Shown here: positions 56,074 to 64,000 of the stretch, in pieces
How the letters are laid out: each line of letters begins with the position of its first letter
How positions within the stretch are numbered: position 1 is the first letter of the stretch
Origin: Leptonema illini DSM 21528
Lineage (GTDB): Bacteria > Spirochaetota > Leptospiria > Leptospirales > Leptonemataceae
DNA length: 64,000 bases
Direction: 5' to 3'
Assembly: GCF_000243335.1 (NCBI RefSeq)
Contig: NZ_JH597773.1
Coordinates: 1,667,550 to 1,731,549, forward strand
Program-made: the position numbers and the translations under genes
Notes under the pieces: generated by a model
What the model saw: the letters and a program-made list of their open reading frames with translations, nothing else
What the model was told of the DNA's origin: nothing
Database searches by the model: none

Positions 56074-56331
56074 ATGTTTGAAGCCCGCATTTATGTTACC
56101 CTTAAAGAATCCGTGCTTGACCCACAGGGACAGGCCGTGCTTGGCTCGCTGCACCACATGGGCCACAAGAACGTGCAGGACGTGCGCATCGGTAAATACA
56201 TCGAGGTGAAGCTGAACAGCGCAAACGAGGCTGAGGCCCGCCAAGAGATCGAATCCTATTGCAACGGGCTGCTTGTGAATCAGGTCATCGAAACCTATCG
56301 CTTTGACCTCTTGCAGGGAGCGGCGAAGTGA
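56074..56331 (+). CDS. purS: Phosphoribosylformylglycinamidine synthase subunit PurS
   Basis: The protein has 85 residues and is the small structural subunit of the FGAM synthase complex, bridging PurL and PurQ. The sequence FEARIYVTLKESVLDPQGQAV, then VRIGKYIEVKL, is typical. The stop overlaps the purQ GTG by four bases, so the subunits are coupled. purL is not in the window. Confidence 0.93.
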   Translation: MFEARIYVTLKESVLDPQGQAVLGSLHHMGHKNVQDVRIGKYIEVKLNSANEAEARQEIESYCNGLLVNQVIETYRFDLLQGAAK

Positions 56332-57002
56332 GCGCTCTCAGAGCGGGAATCGTCACCTTCCCCGGCTCTAACTGTGACCGCGACATCCATACGGTGCTGC
56401 GAGACTTCTTCGATTTCAAAACCGACCTGCTCTGGCACGATCGCCCCATTGCCGACGAACGCTCCTACGACCTGCTTGTCGTGCCGGGCGGATTCTCTTA
56501 TGGGGATTATCTGCGTTGCGGCGCCATTGCACGCTTCTCGCCGGCCATGCAATCCGTCGTCGCTCATGCGCAGCGCGGCGGAGCCGTTCTCGGTATCTGC
56601 AACGGTTTTCAAATCCTCTGCGAAGCAAGACTTCTTCCCGGTGCGCTGATCCGCAACAGAGGACTGCTGCATCTTGCGAAAGATGTGACGCTTGTGGCAG
56701 GCAACAGCCCTCTTTTTCAAGACCTGAAAGGCCAGTATCGAATCCCCGTCTCTCACTCCGAGGGAAACTTTCGCGCCGACGACGAGACGCTCAAGCGACT
56801 TGAAGGCGAAGGCCGCGTCGCCCTGCGCTATCTGAATAACCCTAACGGCTCCATCAACGATATCGCCGGAATCCTTTCTGAAAACGGACGCGTTCTCGGT
56901 ATGATGCCTCATCCGGAGCGAGCGACCGATCAGCGTAACGGCAAGACGGACGGACGGGCGATTCTTGAAGCCTACCTGAAAACGTTAGCCGTCGCCGTCT
57001 GA
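56328..57002 (+). CDS. purQ: Phosphoribosylformylglycinamidine synthase subunit PurQ
   Basis: The protein has 224 residues and is the glutamine amidotransferase subunit that supplies ammonia to PurL. Class I motifs: VPGGFSYGDYLRCGAIARF, the nucleophile Cys in VLGICNGFQILCE, and the His-Glu pair in MMPHPERATD near the C-terminus. GTG start, overlapping purS. Twelve bases later nadE begins, which extends the operon. Confidence 0.95.
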   Translation: MSALRAGIVTFPGSNCDRDIHTVLRDFFDFKTDLLWHDRPIADERSYDLLVVPGGFSYGDYLRCGAIARFSPAMQSVVAHAQRGGAVLGICNGFQILCEARLLPGALIRNRGLLHLAKDVTLVAGNSPLFQDLKGQYRIPVSHSEGNFRADDETLKRLEGEGRVALRYLNNPNGSINDIAGILSENGRVLGMMPHPERATDQRNGKTDGRAILEAYLKTLAVAV

Positions 57003-57013
57003 AGGGAGATTGC

Positions 57014-59113
57014 ATGCCTGATCTGTCGCTCAGCCTGATCACGGTCAACCAGACTCCACTTGATCTGCGCGGCAATCTGGAGCGTATAAAGAACGCCGTC
57101 AGGCTTGCCGGCGACGAGCGTCAGGTGATCTGCTTTCCCGAACTCTCCCTTACCGGATACGGCTGCGAAGACGCCTTTTACATGCCCTATCTGGTCGACG
57201 GCGCCCTGAAGGCATTGTTAACGCTTGCAAAAGATACGGCCCGTCTCGATGCATTGATTGTGGTCGGCCTTCCCTTTCGGCAGAACGGACTTCTGTATAA
57301 CTGCATGGCCCTGCTTCATCGCGGTCGTGTGGTGGCGCTGATCCCCAAACAGCATCTTGCCGGCGAGGGGCTGCATTATGAGCCGCGCTGGTTTCGCGCC
57401 TTTCAATCGGCAAAGGGAGAATTCATCGCCTCAGAAGAGACGGCGCTCGACGGAGCTTATTTCGGGCCGGCCGTTATTGAATACGGCGATCTGCGTCTCG
57501 GCGTCGAGATCTGTGAGGACGCCTGGGTTGCAGGCCGGCCGGCAATCGCGCTTGCCGGGGCTTCGGTCGATCTGATTCTGAATCCGGCGGCTTCTCATTT
57601 CGGCTTCGGCAAATACGACATCCGTAAATCTATCGTTGAAGCGTCTTCGCGCGAGTATCACTGCCTGTATGCGACCGTTAACCTTCTCGGTAACGAAGCA
57701 GGCCGGTCCATCTACGACGGTTCCCGCATTGCAGCGTCAGGCGGAACGATCTTGCATGAATCCCATCGCTTTTCGTTTCAGGATGCCTGTATCAGTCAGC
57801 TTACCGTATCGCTGAGCGGCATGCGGCAGCGCAGACAGCGTATCTATTCGCGAAAAGAAGAGATGCCCGACGATGGCGGCGCTCTACCCGTGATAAAGAT
57901 TGATCGCTCATCAAGCGCTCCCGGCTTCGGCAGAGATGCTTCGTTCGCTCGATCAGAAGACGCCTCTCGCAGAAGTTCTTCTATTCCTGGTTATACAATC
58001 GAAATAAAGACGATTATCGACGACACGCAGCCATCGAGACAGGGCGAAGCGATCGATACCGATGCGGTTCGCTTTAACGAGTTCTTACACGCTGAAACGC
58101 TCGGCCTCTATGACTATATGCGCAAGACGGCTTCGCGCGGTTATACGATCTCGCTTTCGGGCGGAGCCGATTCGGCAGCCTGTGCTCTGCTTGTCGAACG
58201 CATGATCCGCCGCGGAACGTCCGAGCTCGGCGATCATTTCTTTGTGAAAGCCGGCCTGCCCGTTTCTTCACCGGGAGAAGCGACGAAGGCGATGCTGCAT
58301 ACGATCTACCAGGCCACCGCGCAGAGTTCTGAGACGACAGAAAGCGCCGCCGCTGAGGTCGCCGCTGCGTTAGGCACAAACCATCATCGCATCGACATTC
58401 AGGATATGGTCGACCGATCAAGAGGTCTCGTCGAAGGCGTGCTTGAACGCCCCCTGACCTGGCAGACCGATGATCTCGCCTTACAGAATATCCAGGCACG
58501 GGCTCGCAGCCCTCTTGTCTGGATGATCGCCAATACGACGGGCAGCATCCTGATCGCCACCGGAAACCGCAGCGAAAGCTCCGTCGGTTACTGCACGATG
58601 GACGGCGATACGTCAGGCGGACTCGCTCCCATCGCCGGCATCGATAAGGCATTCCTGCTGCGCTGGCTCAAACATATGGAAGAAACCGGCGATGAATTCG
58701 GACCGATCCCCTCGCTTTCGTATATCAATGCACAGCAACCGACCGCCGAGCTGCGACCGCTTGAGGCGAAGCAGACCGACGAAAAGGATCTGATGCCCTA
58801 TGCTCTACTCGAACGTATCGAACGCCTGGCCCTTCAGGATCTCATGCCGCCATCGGGTATTCTGAGCATGCTGCTTGCCGAAAAAGAGGCCGGCCAGGCT
58901 CGCTGGACGACGGCGGCGGAACATTTCACCCCTGACGAATTAAAGCAGGCCGTTTCGCGCTTCTTTCAACTCTGGAGAAGCAGTCAATGGAAGCGAGAGC
59001 GATTCGCCGTTTCGTTTCACATCGATACGTATAACGTCGATCCGCGCAGTTACCTGCGTTTTCCCGTGCTCAGCGCAAAAATAGAAGAGGATGCCGGTAA
59101 AAACATTATATGA
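57014..59113 (+). CDS. nadE: Glutamine-dependent NAD+ synthetase
   Basis: The protein has 699 residues. An N-terminal nitrilase-type glutaminase domain (about 1-270) has Glu in CFPELSLTGYGCED, Lys in IPKQHL and the nucleophile Cys in GVEICEDAWV. The C-terminal NAD synthase domain (about 350-690) has the ATP-binding SLSGGADSAACALL. Ammonia from glutamine amidates nicotinic acid adenine dinucleotide. A Ser/Arg-rich linker (about 290-335) separates the domains. GGGAG before ATG 57014. Its stop overlaps the next gene by four bases. Confidence 0.95.
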   Translation: MPDLSLSLITVNQTPLDLRGNLERIKNAVRLAGDERQVICFPELSLTGYGCEDAFYMPYLVDGALKALLTLAKDTARLDALIVVGLPFRQNGLLYNCMALLHRGRVVALIPKQHLAGEGLHYEPRWFRAFQSAKGEFIASEETALDGAYFGPAVIEYGDLRLGVEICEDAWVAGRPAIALAGASVDLILNPAASHFGFGKYDIRKSIVEASSREYHCLYATVNLLGNEAGRSIYDGSRIAASGGTILHESHRFSFQDACISQLTVSLSGMRQRRQRIYSRKEEMPDDGGALPVIKIDRSSSAPGFGRDASFARSEDASRRSSSIPGYTIEIKTIIDDTQPSRQGEAIDTDAVRFNEFLHAETLGLYDYMRKTASRGYTISLSGGADSAACALLVERMIRRGTSELGDHFFVKAGLPVSSPGEATKAMLHTIYQATAQSSETTESAAAEVAAALGTNHHRIDIQDMVDRSRGLVEGVLERPLTWQTDDLALQNIQARARSPLVWMIANTTGSILIATGNRSESSVGYCTMDGDTSGGLAPIAGIDKAFLLRWLKHMEETGDEFGPIPSLSYINAQQPTAELRPLEAKQTDEKDLMPYALLERIERLALQDLMPPSGILSMLLAEKEAGQARWTTAAEHFTPDELKQAVSRFFQLWRSSQWKRERFAVSFHIDTYNVDPRSYLRFPVLSAKIEEDAGKNII

Positions 59114-60318
59114 AACGTCGATCTGCTTTTGCTCTGATGAGCATCGCCTCCGTCATCGTCCTTGTCGAGGTCATCGTTCGGCTTCTGCCTGTTTACGAAT
59201 ATGCCGATCCACAGGAATACTATCTTCACCGAAAGGGCGTCGAACTGCGCGAAGGAACCGAGAACTATCGCGTCATCGTTCTCGGCGACTCCCGTTCTAT
59301 GGCTTTACGCCCTCCAGAAGAGGGATTGTCCTTTTATAATTTCAGCGCTCCCGGCATGGGTAACCGCTACTACACGGTACTGCTGAAGCGTTACCTGAGC
59401 ACGGGTCGCAAGCCCGATCTGATCTTGCTTGCGCCACACCAGCATGCATTGCTTGCCTCGCCTGAGCGACCGGCAACCGATCTCAAGTATAATGACGGTG
59501 CCACTCCGCTACAGGCAGCTTCACAGTTTTTCTCAAGGAGGCTGGATGCCCCTCTGTTCCAGGGCAAACCAGGCGGCCTGCAACCTGCCCTACGACCGGA
59601 ACTCTTTGCTCCGGTCTTTCGCAACGGTCGCCTGCACTTTCTCGGCTATACGGATTCCATTCGCATATTCAGCGGCATGGATCGCCTCGTTCAGGCCTAT
59701 GAAGGGGCGCCGTTCCTCTATCGCACGTACTTCTTACGGACGACGATTCTCGGCATGGTCCAGAATCCAGGACGTGACGGAAATATTGAGGGATGTGAGA
59801 GCTGTGACGCCATTCACAAAGGCATCTGCTACGATCGACTTCAGCCTCGCGATAGCACGGCCCTTGTAGAACAGTCGATTCGCAATTTCGGCGGCGCCTT
59901 TAACCTTGATGATCTCACATCACCCAGCGGCCGCGTCGGGCTCTTTCTCACTCGCGATACGGCCATGAAAGGCATGGCAGACGGATTGAATACAGAGAAT
60001 ATGACTGTGCAGACCGATACGCTCGAAGAACTCGTCGCCTTCGCATCGTCTCAGGGGATCAAGATCGTTTTTCTCGAACTGCCACTTCCCGAACGTGTCA
60101 GTCAGGCCCGGCAGGTTCCGCTGTTGCGCCAGACGATTCAGGGTGTGCTTTCCAGATACGATGGAACCGGTTATGTGCAATTCCCGACTTTGAGTTATCC
60201 CGAAACCAGCTATATTGATCCGTTCCACTTGAGCTGCTACGGTGCAGCCGAACTGAATAACGACTTCCGGCGCATCTTCCCTTCTATTCGCGAAGGCTTT
60301 CTGGAGCAGCACAGGTGA
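59110..60318 (+). CDS. SGNH-like periplasmic protein, partner of the MBOAT gene
   Basis: The protein has 402 residues. An N-terminal signal-anchor (about 5-26) is followed by an SGNH/DltD/AlgX-like domain. The catalytic Ser lies in VIVLGDSRSMALRP (about 58-71) and a D-x-x-H motif in SYIDPFHLSCYGA near the C-terminus. Such proteins take acyl groups from an MBOAT partner and transfer them to an extracellular polymer or glycan. ATGA overlaps with nadE upstream and with the MBOAT gene downstream show tight coupling. Confidence 0.75.
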   Translation: MKRRSAFALMSIASVIVLVEVIVRLLPVYEYADPQEYYLHRKGVELREGTENYRVIVLGDSRSMALRPPEEGLSFYNFSAPGMGNRYYTVLLKRYLSTGRKPDLILLAPHQHALLASPERPATDLKYNDGATPLQAASQFFSRRLDAPLFQGKPGGLQPALRPELFAPVFRNGRLHFLGYTDSIRIFSGMDRLVQAYEGAPFLYRTYFLRTTILGMVQNPGRDGNIEGCESCDAIHKGICYDRLQPRDSTALVEQSIRNFGGAFNLDDLTSPSGRVGLFLTRDTAMKGMADGLNTENMTVQTDTLEELVAFASSQGIKIVFLELPLPERVSQARQVPLLRQTIQGVLSRYDGTGYVQFPTLSYPETSYIDPFHLSCYGAAELNNDFRRIFPSIREGFLEQHR

Positions 60319-61787
60319 TTTTTAACTCGCTCAGCTTTCTGTTATTTTTTCTTATCGTACTGGCCGGTTACTGGACAATGCAGGCGTTTCGATGGCGTTT
60401 GCGAGGTCAGAATGCTCTATTGCTCGTTGCCTCATACATATTCTACGGCTCCTGGGATTGGATCTTCCTCGGCCTTGTTCTCTTTTCGACCCTGTGGAAC
60501 TATTTCTTCTCTTTATGGATTGAGCATACAGAGAACGAGCGACTTCGCCGCAGGCAACTGATCGTCTCGCTGATCGGCAATTTTGCGCTGCTCGGTTTCT
60601 TCAAGTATTTCAATTTCTTCTCCGGGGAACTCTTCCTGCTTTTGAAAGCGGTCGGCATTGCGCCTGAAGGCGGCAGTCAATTCATCATTGCCAATCTGAT
60701 TTTACCTGTGGGCATCAGTTTCTTTACGTTTCAGGCCAGCGCCTATACGATAGACGTCTACCGTCGTCGCATCGGCGCCGAGAAGAATCTTCCCGATTTC
60801 GCTCTTTTTGTCGTGTATTTTCCTCAGCTTGTCGCCGGCCCGATCGAACGGGCCGAGGATCTTCTCACCGCTCTCAAGAAAGAGCGTTCGATCGATATCG
60901 AACTTGCAGAGAAGGCCGTCTGGAATCTTCTTCACGGCTTCTTCATGAAAGTTGTCATCGCCGACAATCTTGCTCCGCTCGTCGACGGGGTTTTTGGCAA
61001 CAGAGCGTATTACTTGAGTCAGCCCGATTTTGCTTCGGAGTTCGGCGCCGGTCAGATACTGCTTACGGGATTTGCCTTCATGATTCAGATCTACTGCGAC
61101 TTCGCCGGCTACTCGTTCATTGCTCTCGGCGCCTCACAGCTGCTCGGCATCCCACTCACGCGCAACTTCTTACAGCCTTTCTTTGCGACGAACCCCGCCG
61201 AGTTCTGGCGACGCTGGCATACGACGTTGATCCGCTGGTTTACCGATTATGTGTACCGACCTCTTGGCGGCAGTCGCGTTTCGAAATGGATGAATCTTCG
61301 CAATATCATGATAGTCTATCTCGTCTCTGGATTGTGGCACGGTGCAAACTGGACCTATATCATCTGGGGCGGAGTAAGCGGACTTTCCGTCATCGCCTAT
61401 CGTCTGCTTCGATCCGATGATGACGAGCCCGGTATCGCCGCCGGATTGGCCGGCCTTATTCTCAATACGCTTCTCATCTCAATTACCGGCTTGATCTTCA
61501 GGGCCTATGATATGGCGCAGGTATTCGCCTTCTTTCAGGGAGCCATGCAGTACTGGGATCATACCGGCATGAACACAAGCGCCTACGAGCTCAGCCGCTA
61601 CACGCCGCGAGTTCTGGAGATCATTTTCCCCGTCCTGTTGCTCGACGGCATGAGTCGACTTTTCAAGTCAGACGACTGGTTAGTCGAGCGCGCGCTCTGG
61701 GTACGTGTGCTTGTTCCCGTTACCATCTTCTTTCTCATCGTTCTACGCGGGCAATTCGGCAAAGAGGTGATTTACTTTGCGTTCTGA
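60315..61787 (+). CDS. MBOAT-family membrane O-acyltransferase (AlgI/DltB-like)
   Basis: The protein has 490 residues with about 11 predicted transmembrane helices. Family features include SYIFYGSWDWIFLGLVLFST, LPVGISFFTFQASAYTIDVYR, FPQLVAGPIERAEDLL, an FAGYSFIALGASQLLGI segment, FWRRWHTTLIRWFTDYVYRPLGG and the catalytic His in LVSGLWHGANWTYIIWG. It probably carries acyl groups across the inner membrane to the SGNH protein encoded just upstream. The acceptor is unknown: alginate, teichoic acid and LPS or O-antigen are possibilities in other bacteria. Confidence 0.92.
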   Translation: MIFNSLSFLLFFLIVLAGYWTMQAFRWRLRGQNALLLVASYIFYGSWDWIFLGLVLFSTLWNYFFSLWIEHTENERLRRRQLIVSLIGNFALLGFFKYFNFFSGELFLLLKAVGIAPEGGSQFIIANLILPVGISFFTFQASAYTIDVYRRRIGAEKNLPDFALFVVYFPQLVAGPIERAEDLLTALKKERSIDIELAEKAVWNLLHGFFMKVVIADNLAPLVDGVFGNRAYYLSQPDFASEFGAGQILLTGFAFMIQIYCDFAGYSFIALGASQLLGIPLTRNFLQPFFATNPAEFWRRWHTTLIRWFTDYVYRPLGGSRVSKWMNLRNIMIVYLVSGLWHGANWTYIIWGGVSGLSVIAYRLLRSDDDEPGIAAGLAGLILNTLLISITGLIFRAYDMAQVFAFFQGAMQYWDHTGMNTSAYELSRYTPRVLEIIFPVLLLDGMSRLFKSDDWLVERALWVRVLVPVTIFFLIVLRGQFGKEVIYFAF

Positions 61788-63063
61788 GAGAAGCCTCGCC
61801 GCGTCGCTGTCGACTCTGCTTCGGCCGATCCTTGATCGCGCCACGCATCGCCTCAATCGTTCGAGCCCTTTTGCCCCGATCGCGCTTTTTCTGATCGTGG
61901 TAATCCTGCTCACCGCCGCTCGCATCGCTCCCTATGGTTACCGGATGTCGGCTCTGATCGGCATGGAGCAGCAATTCATCGACCTGAACCCCGGAGCGAC
62001 CTTTGAAGGCATCGTAGTATTCAAGGATTCGGGCTACGACGGCCAGTTCTTTTACCTGATCGCACGGGATCTCTTTGATCCTTCTTTTGACGAGCCCGTT
62101 CTTGATACCTATCGCATGCGCATGGGTCGCATCGGCATGAGTCTTCTTGTCGGCCTGCCGGCCTCCCTGCTCGGCTGGCAGAGTTATGGGCTCATTGCCT
62201 TTGCCATTCTACAACTCTTACAAATTCTCGCCTTTCTTTCTCTTCGCTCGATGCTTTCTGAGAAGAACAGGTATCTGGCGCTGTTCTTTCTTTTCTCGCC
62301 TTTCTCGTATAACTCTTCGCTGCTTCTTGTGTCTGATTCACTCATGGTAGCCGTCGCCGTACTCGGCCTTTCCATGCTTGAAAAAGGCGGATTCAGGTTC
62401 TCGGCCGACGGCGAAGACCGCACCGACTACCGCTCTCGCTGGACGATCGGAGCCACTTTGCTTCTCTGCTTTCTGGTCACGATTCGCGACACCGCTCTAT
62501 TTGCTCTGGCTCCGATCGGGCTGCTTTTTCTTTACCGCAAGTCGCTGCGTGGAGTCATACTCGCCGCTCTGCCCGTTCTCGTTTTTCTCGCCTGGATGGC
62601 CGTCGTTCGTCTGCTGGAAACGCATCCGGGCTCTAATCCCGTTCACTACGACGCAAAACTGGGCGGTCCGATGGTCGGTTTCTTCCAGAGTCTGAATGGC
62701 GAAGCCTTCGCCTCGATAAAGGGCGCTGCACGAGAGATGTCGAAGTATCTGAACCTGCTCTATCTGCTGATCATGGTCTCCACTTTCTTCTATATTAGAA
62801 GTCTGCCGACTGCCGCTCTTTTCTCGCCGCTGGTCTTTACAGCAGCTCTCTCAGTCTTCTCTGTTGTGGAGTACTGGGCCACCTTTGATAACGTCAATCG
62901 CATGTTCACGCTAAGCATTCCCATCATGGCGCTTTTGCGTGATCGGATTCCGAACATGCGATCACACGGGTTATTCCTGTTGAGCGTTGTCTTCCTGTTG
63001 CTGCTTGCCGTGCGTCTTGTATGGTTAAAGCCGGCGATGGCCTTCACCACGATCGGACTGTAA
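61777..63063 (+). CDS. GT39-like integral membrane protein (putative glycosyltransferase)
   Basis: The protein has 428 residues from TTG 61777, overlapping the MBOAT stop; a later start is possible. It has about nine transmembrane helices. The periplasmic loop after the first helix contains FKDSGYDGQFFYLIARD, a motif seen in GT39-like mannosyltransferase relatives, where an Asp in this loop is catalytic. Together with the MBOAT and SGNH genes it suggests assembly or decoration of a surface glycan. Substrate unknown. Confidence 0.7.
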   Translation: MRSERSLAASLSTLLRPILDRATHRLNRSSPFAPIALFLIVVILLTAARIAPYGYRMSALIGMEQQFIDLNPGATFEGIVVFKDSGYDGQFFYLIARDLFDPSFDEPVLDTYRMRMGRIGMSLLVGLPASLLGWQSYGLIAFAILQLLQILAFLSLRSMLSEKNRYLALFFLFSPFSYNSSLLLVSDSLMVAVAVLGLSMLEKGGFRFSADGEDRTDYRSRWTIGATLLLCFLVTIRDTALFALAPIGLLFLYRKSLRGVILAALPVLVFLAWMAVVRLLETHPGSNPVHYDAKLGGPMVGFFQSLNGEAFASIKGAAREMSKYLNLLYLLIMVSTFFYIRSLPTAALFSPLVFTAALSVFSVVEYWATFDNVNRMFTLSIPIMALLRDRIPNMRSHGLFLLSVVFLLLLAVRLVWLKPAMAFTTIGL

Positions 63064-63110
63064 GCCGTCCGTGACTTGCAAAACATCGGCAACGAATCTC
63101 TGGCTGAGCG

Positions 63111-63494
63111 TCAGCGGCGAAAGATGAAATAAACGGCCAGTATGAGAAAGACGAATCCGATCAGGTGATTGGTCGTGAAGTACTGATCCTTGAAAAAGAT
63201 GACGCTGAACCCGACAAAAACGGAAAGCGTGATCGCCTCCTGAAGTACCTTTAACTGAACAAGCGTAAACGGCCCGCCGTAGCCCGTATAACCGATGCGG
63301 TTGGCCGGCACCTGCAGCATATACTCAAAAAGGGCGATGCCCCAGCTGATAAGTATCACGGCCCAGAGACCGAGATCGGCCAGACGTCCGTACTCTTTGA
63401 ATTTAAGATGCCCGTACCAGGCAAGCGTCATGAAAGAGTTCGACGCGATAAGAAGAAGGATGGAGGTCAGCCCCCGGCTCATACTTGATTCCAT
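63111..63494 (-). CDS. DMT-superfamily small membrane protein (DUF486-like)
   Basis: The protein has 127 residues with four transmembrane helices. Family pattern: NSFMTLAWYGHLKF, WGIALFEYMLQVPANRIGY and QLKVLQEAITLSVFVGFSVIFFK. Such proteins resemble small drug/metabolite transporters but have no established substrate. Start at 63494 or 63482. It is convergent with the GT39-like gene, 47 bp away. Confidence 0.85.
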   Translation of the reverse strand: MESSMSRGLTSILLLIASNSFMTLAWYGHLKFKEYGRLADLGLWAVILISWGIALFEYMLQVPANRIGYTGYGGPFTLVQLKVLQEAITLSVFVGFSVIFFKDQYFTTNHLIGFVFLILAVYFIFRR

Positions 63495-63571
63495 ATACGA
63501 GCCAGCTATGGTAAATCGATCGGGGCGTCGACTCAGAACTCATCCCAGAATTGATTCTGCAACAAAGGAAG

Positions 63572-63598
63572 ACTCTCTCCTGAAACTCAGGAGAGAGT
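63572..63598 (-). terminator. Hairpin downstream of the leftward edge gene (second of two)
   Basis: The 12-bp perfect arms ACTCTCTCCTGA / TCAGGAGAGAGT have a 3-nt loop. On the minus strand the hairpin is followed by CTTCCTTTGTT, a weak T-rich tract. It is the likely end of the transcript from the gene at 63658. Confidence 0.55.
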
Positions 63599-63615
63599 TC
63601 AAGAGCGGGTTCAGG

Positions 63616-63642
63616 ACCGGCTCTTCTTAAGAAGAGATCCGG
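63616..63642 (-). terminator. Hairpin downstream of the leftward edge gene (first of two)
   Basis: Inverted arms CCGGCTCTTC / GAAGAGATCCGG with a two-base bulge and TTAA loop lie 16 bp after the stop at 63658. No T-run follows, so it may protect the RNA 3' end or act with the hairpin at 63572. Confidence 0.4.
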
Positions 63643-63657
63643 CTCATGCTAATCGGA

Positions 63658-64000
63658 TTACTGGATCTGCGCACGCAGCGCGGCGGCTTTTTCGGTCTGG
63701 CCGGTCGATTCGTAGATCTGAAGCAGCTGCTTCTGTAGCTCTTTACGCCTCGCCGGATTTCGCTCTGCCTGGATGCGAGCCTTCAGGTCGGCCTCAGGAT
63801 CGGCCGTCTCTTCATCCCACATGTCGCGGTGACGGGCGGCCTCAGGCGAAGGAGCGGCGAGTGCACCGGGCGTCTCGGGTGCGGATACACCCGGTGCGGT
63901 AGCATCTGGCGAGACTGCACCGGGTTTTACGCCTGATTCTGCCAGACCGGCCGGCGTTGCCAGCTTCTGTTCTTCTGTGATGGCCTTTCCTGTGGGGGAC
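63658..64000 (-). CDS. C-terminal part of a Pro/Ala-rich protein, cut by the window edge
   Basis: An open frame runs from the window edge (first full codon at 63999) to TAA at 63658-63660, giving 113 residues. It has a Pro/Ala/Gly-rich linker with repeated PGA/APG motifs (VKPGAVSPDATAPGVSAPET), then a charged helical tail (ADLKARIQAERNPARRKELQKQ and QLLQIYESTGQTEKAAALRA) that resembles a TPR-like helix pair. No family can be named from this fragment. Codon use matches neighbouring genes. Confidence 0.65.
   Translation of the reverse strand, partial: SPTGKAITEEQKLATPAGLAESGVKPGAVSPDATAPGVSAPETPGALAAPSPEAARHRDMWDEETADPEADLKARIQAERNPARRKELQKQLLQIYESTGQTEKAAALRAQIQ

Overview
The window looks like a chromosomal segment of a spirochete of the Leptospirales (a Leptonema- or Leptospira-like organism). 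This is an inference from gene content. A fliK-flgD-flgE hook block, a long-form IspG with a large internal insertion, a GreA domain at the end of a 921-residue protein, a class II (B12-dependent) ribonucleotide reductase and many lipoproteins occur together. Coding sequence is moderately GC-rich, and this produces long antisense shadow frames, which were left out. No rRNA, tRNA or CRISPR array was recognised.

Layout. Positions 1-6.9 kb are an accessory region: a decayed IS256-type transposase, a PIN-like fragment, a decayed HigB toxin beside an intact HigA-type antitoxin, secreted or lipoprotein genes (one with WG repeats), a small acidic immunity-like protein, and a gene split by a complete IS3-family element. 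Positions 7-10.2 kb hold a thioesterase, an amidase, a lipoprotein with an inactivated signal-peptidase fold, and two copies of a covarying hairpin element (8755-8852 and 9840-9938). Positions 10.2-21 kb are mostly housekeeping: nrdJ, a double cyclic-nucleotide-binding protein, lysS, an M23 peptidase, a glyoxalase-like protein, and an unusual RsgA-like/RNHCP fusion. Positions 21.2-25.7 kb hold flgE, flgD and fliK plus a 35-residue membrane protein. Positions 25.7-29.3 kb hold a YkgJ-type protein, purC, an MBL-fold hydrolase and an IS5-family element that truncates the next gene. Positions 29.2-35.5 kb form a leftward run: hybrid histidine kinase, HD-GYP response regulator, esterase, truncated beta-helix protein.

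Positions 35.5-48.3 kb hold a serine hydrolase, a DUF4349-like lipoprotein, a GlxA-type regulator divergent from a DUF1304-type membrane protein, a repeat lipoprotein, the htrA-birA-coaX run, an RNase D-like gene, a signal peptidase with Arg in place of the catalytic Lys, and an AidB-like acyl-CoA dehydrogenase. Positions 48.4-55.8 kb hold ispG, the GreA-fusion gene, a membrane-anchored haem protein, a 145-bp MITE-like block of five hairpins, and a FadL-type porin. Positions 56-63.1 kb are a tight rightward cluster: purS-purQ-nadE, then an SGNH-type protein, an MBOAT acyltransferase and a GT39-like membrane protein. The last three look like an extracytoplasmic acylation and glycosylation module. 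The window ends with a small DMT/DUF486-like membrane protein and the 3' part of a leftward gene.

The strongest candidate for something undescribed is the paired hairpin element. Both copies have a 21-bp outer stem whose sequence differs completely between copies while pairing is kept, and two inner hairpins with GGA-containing loops that also covary.
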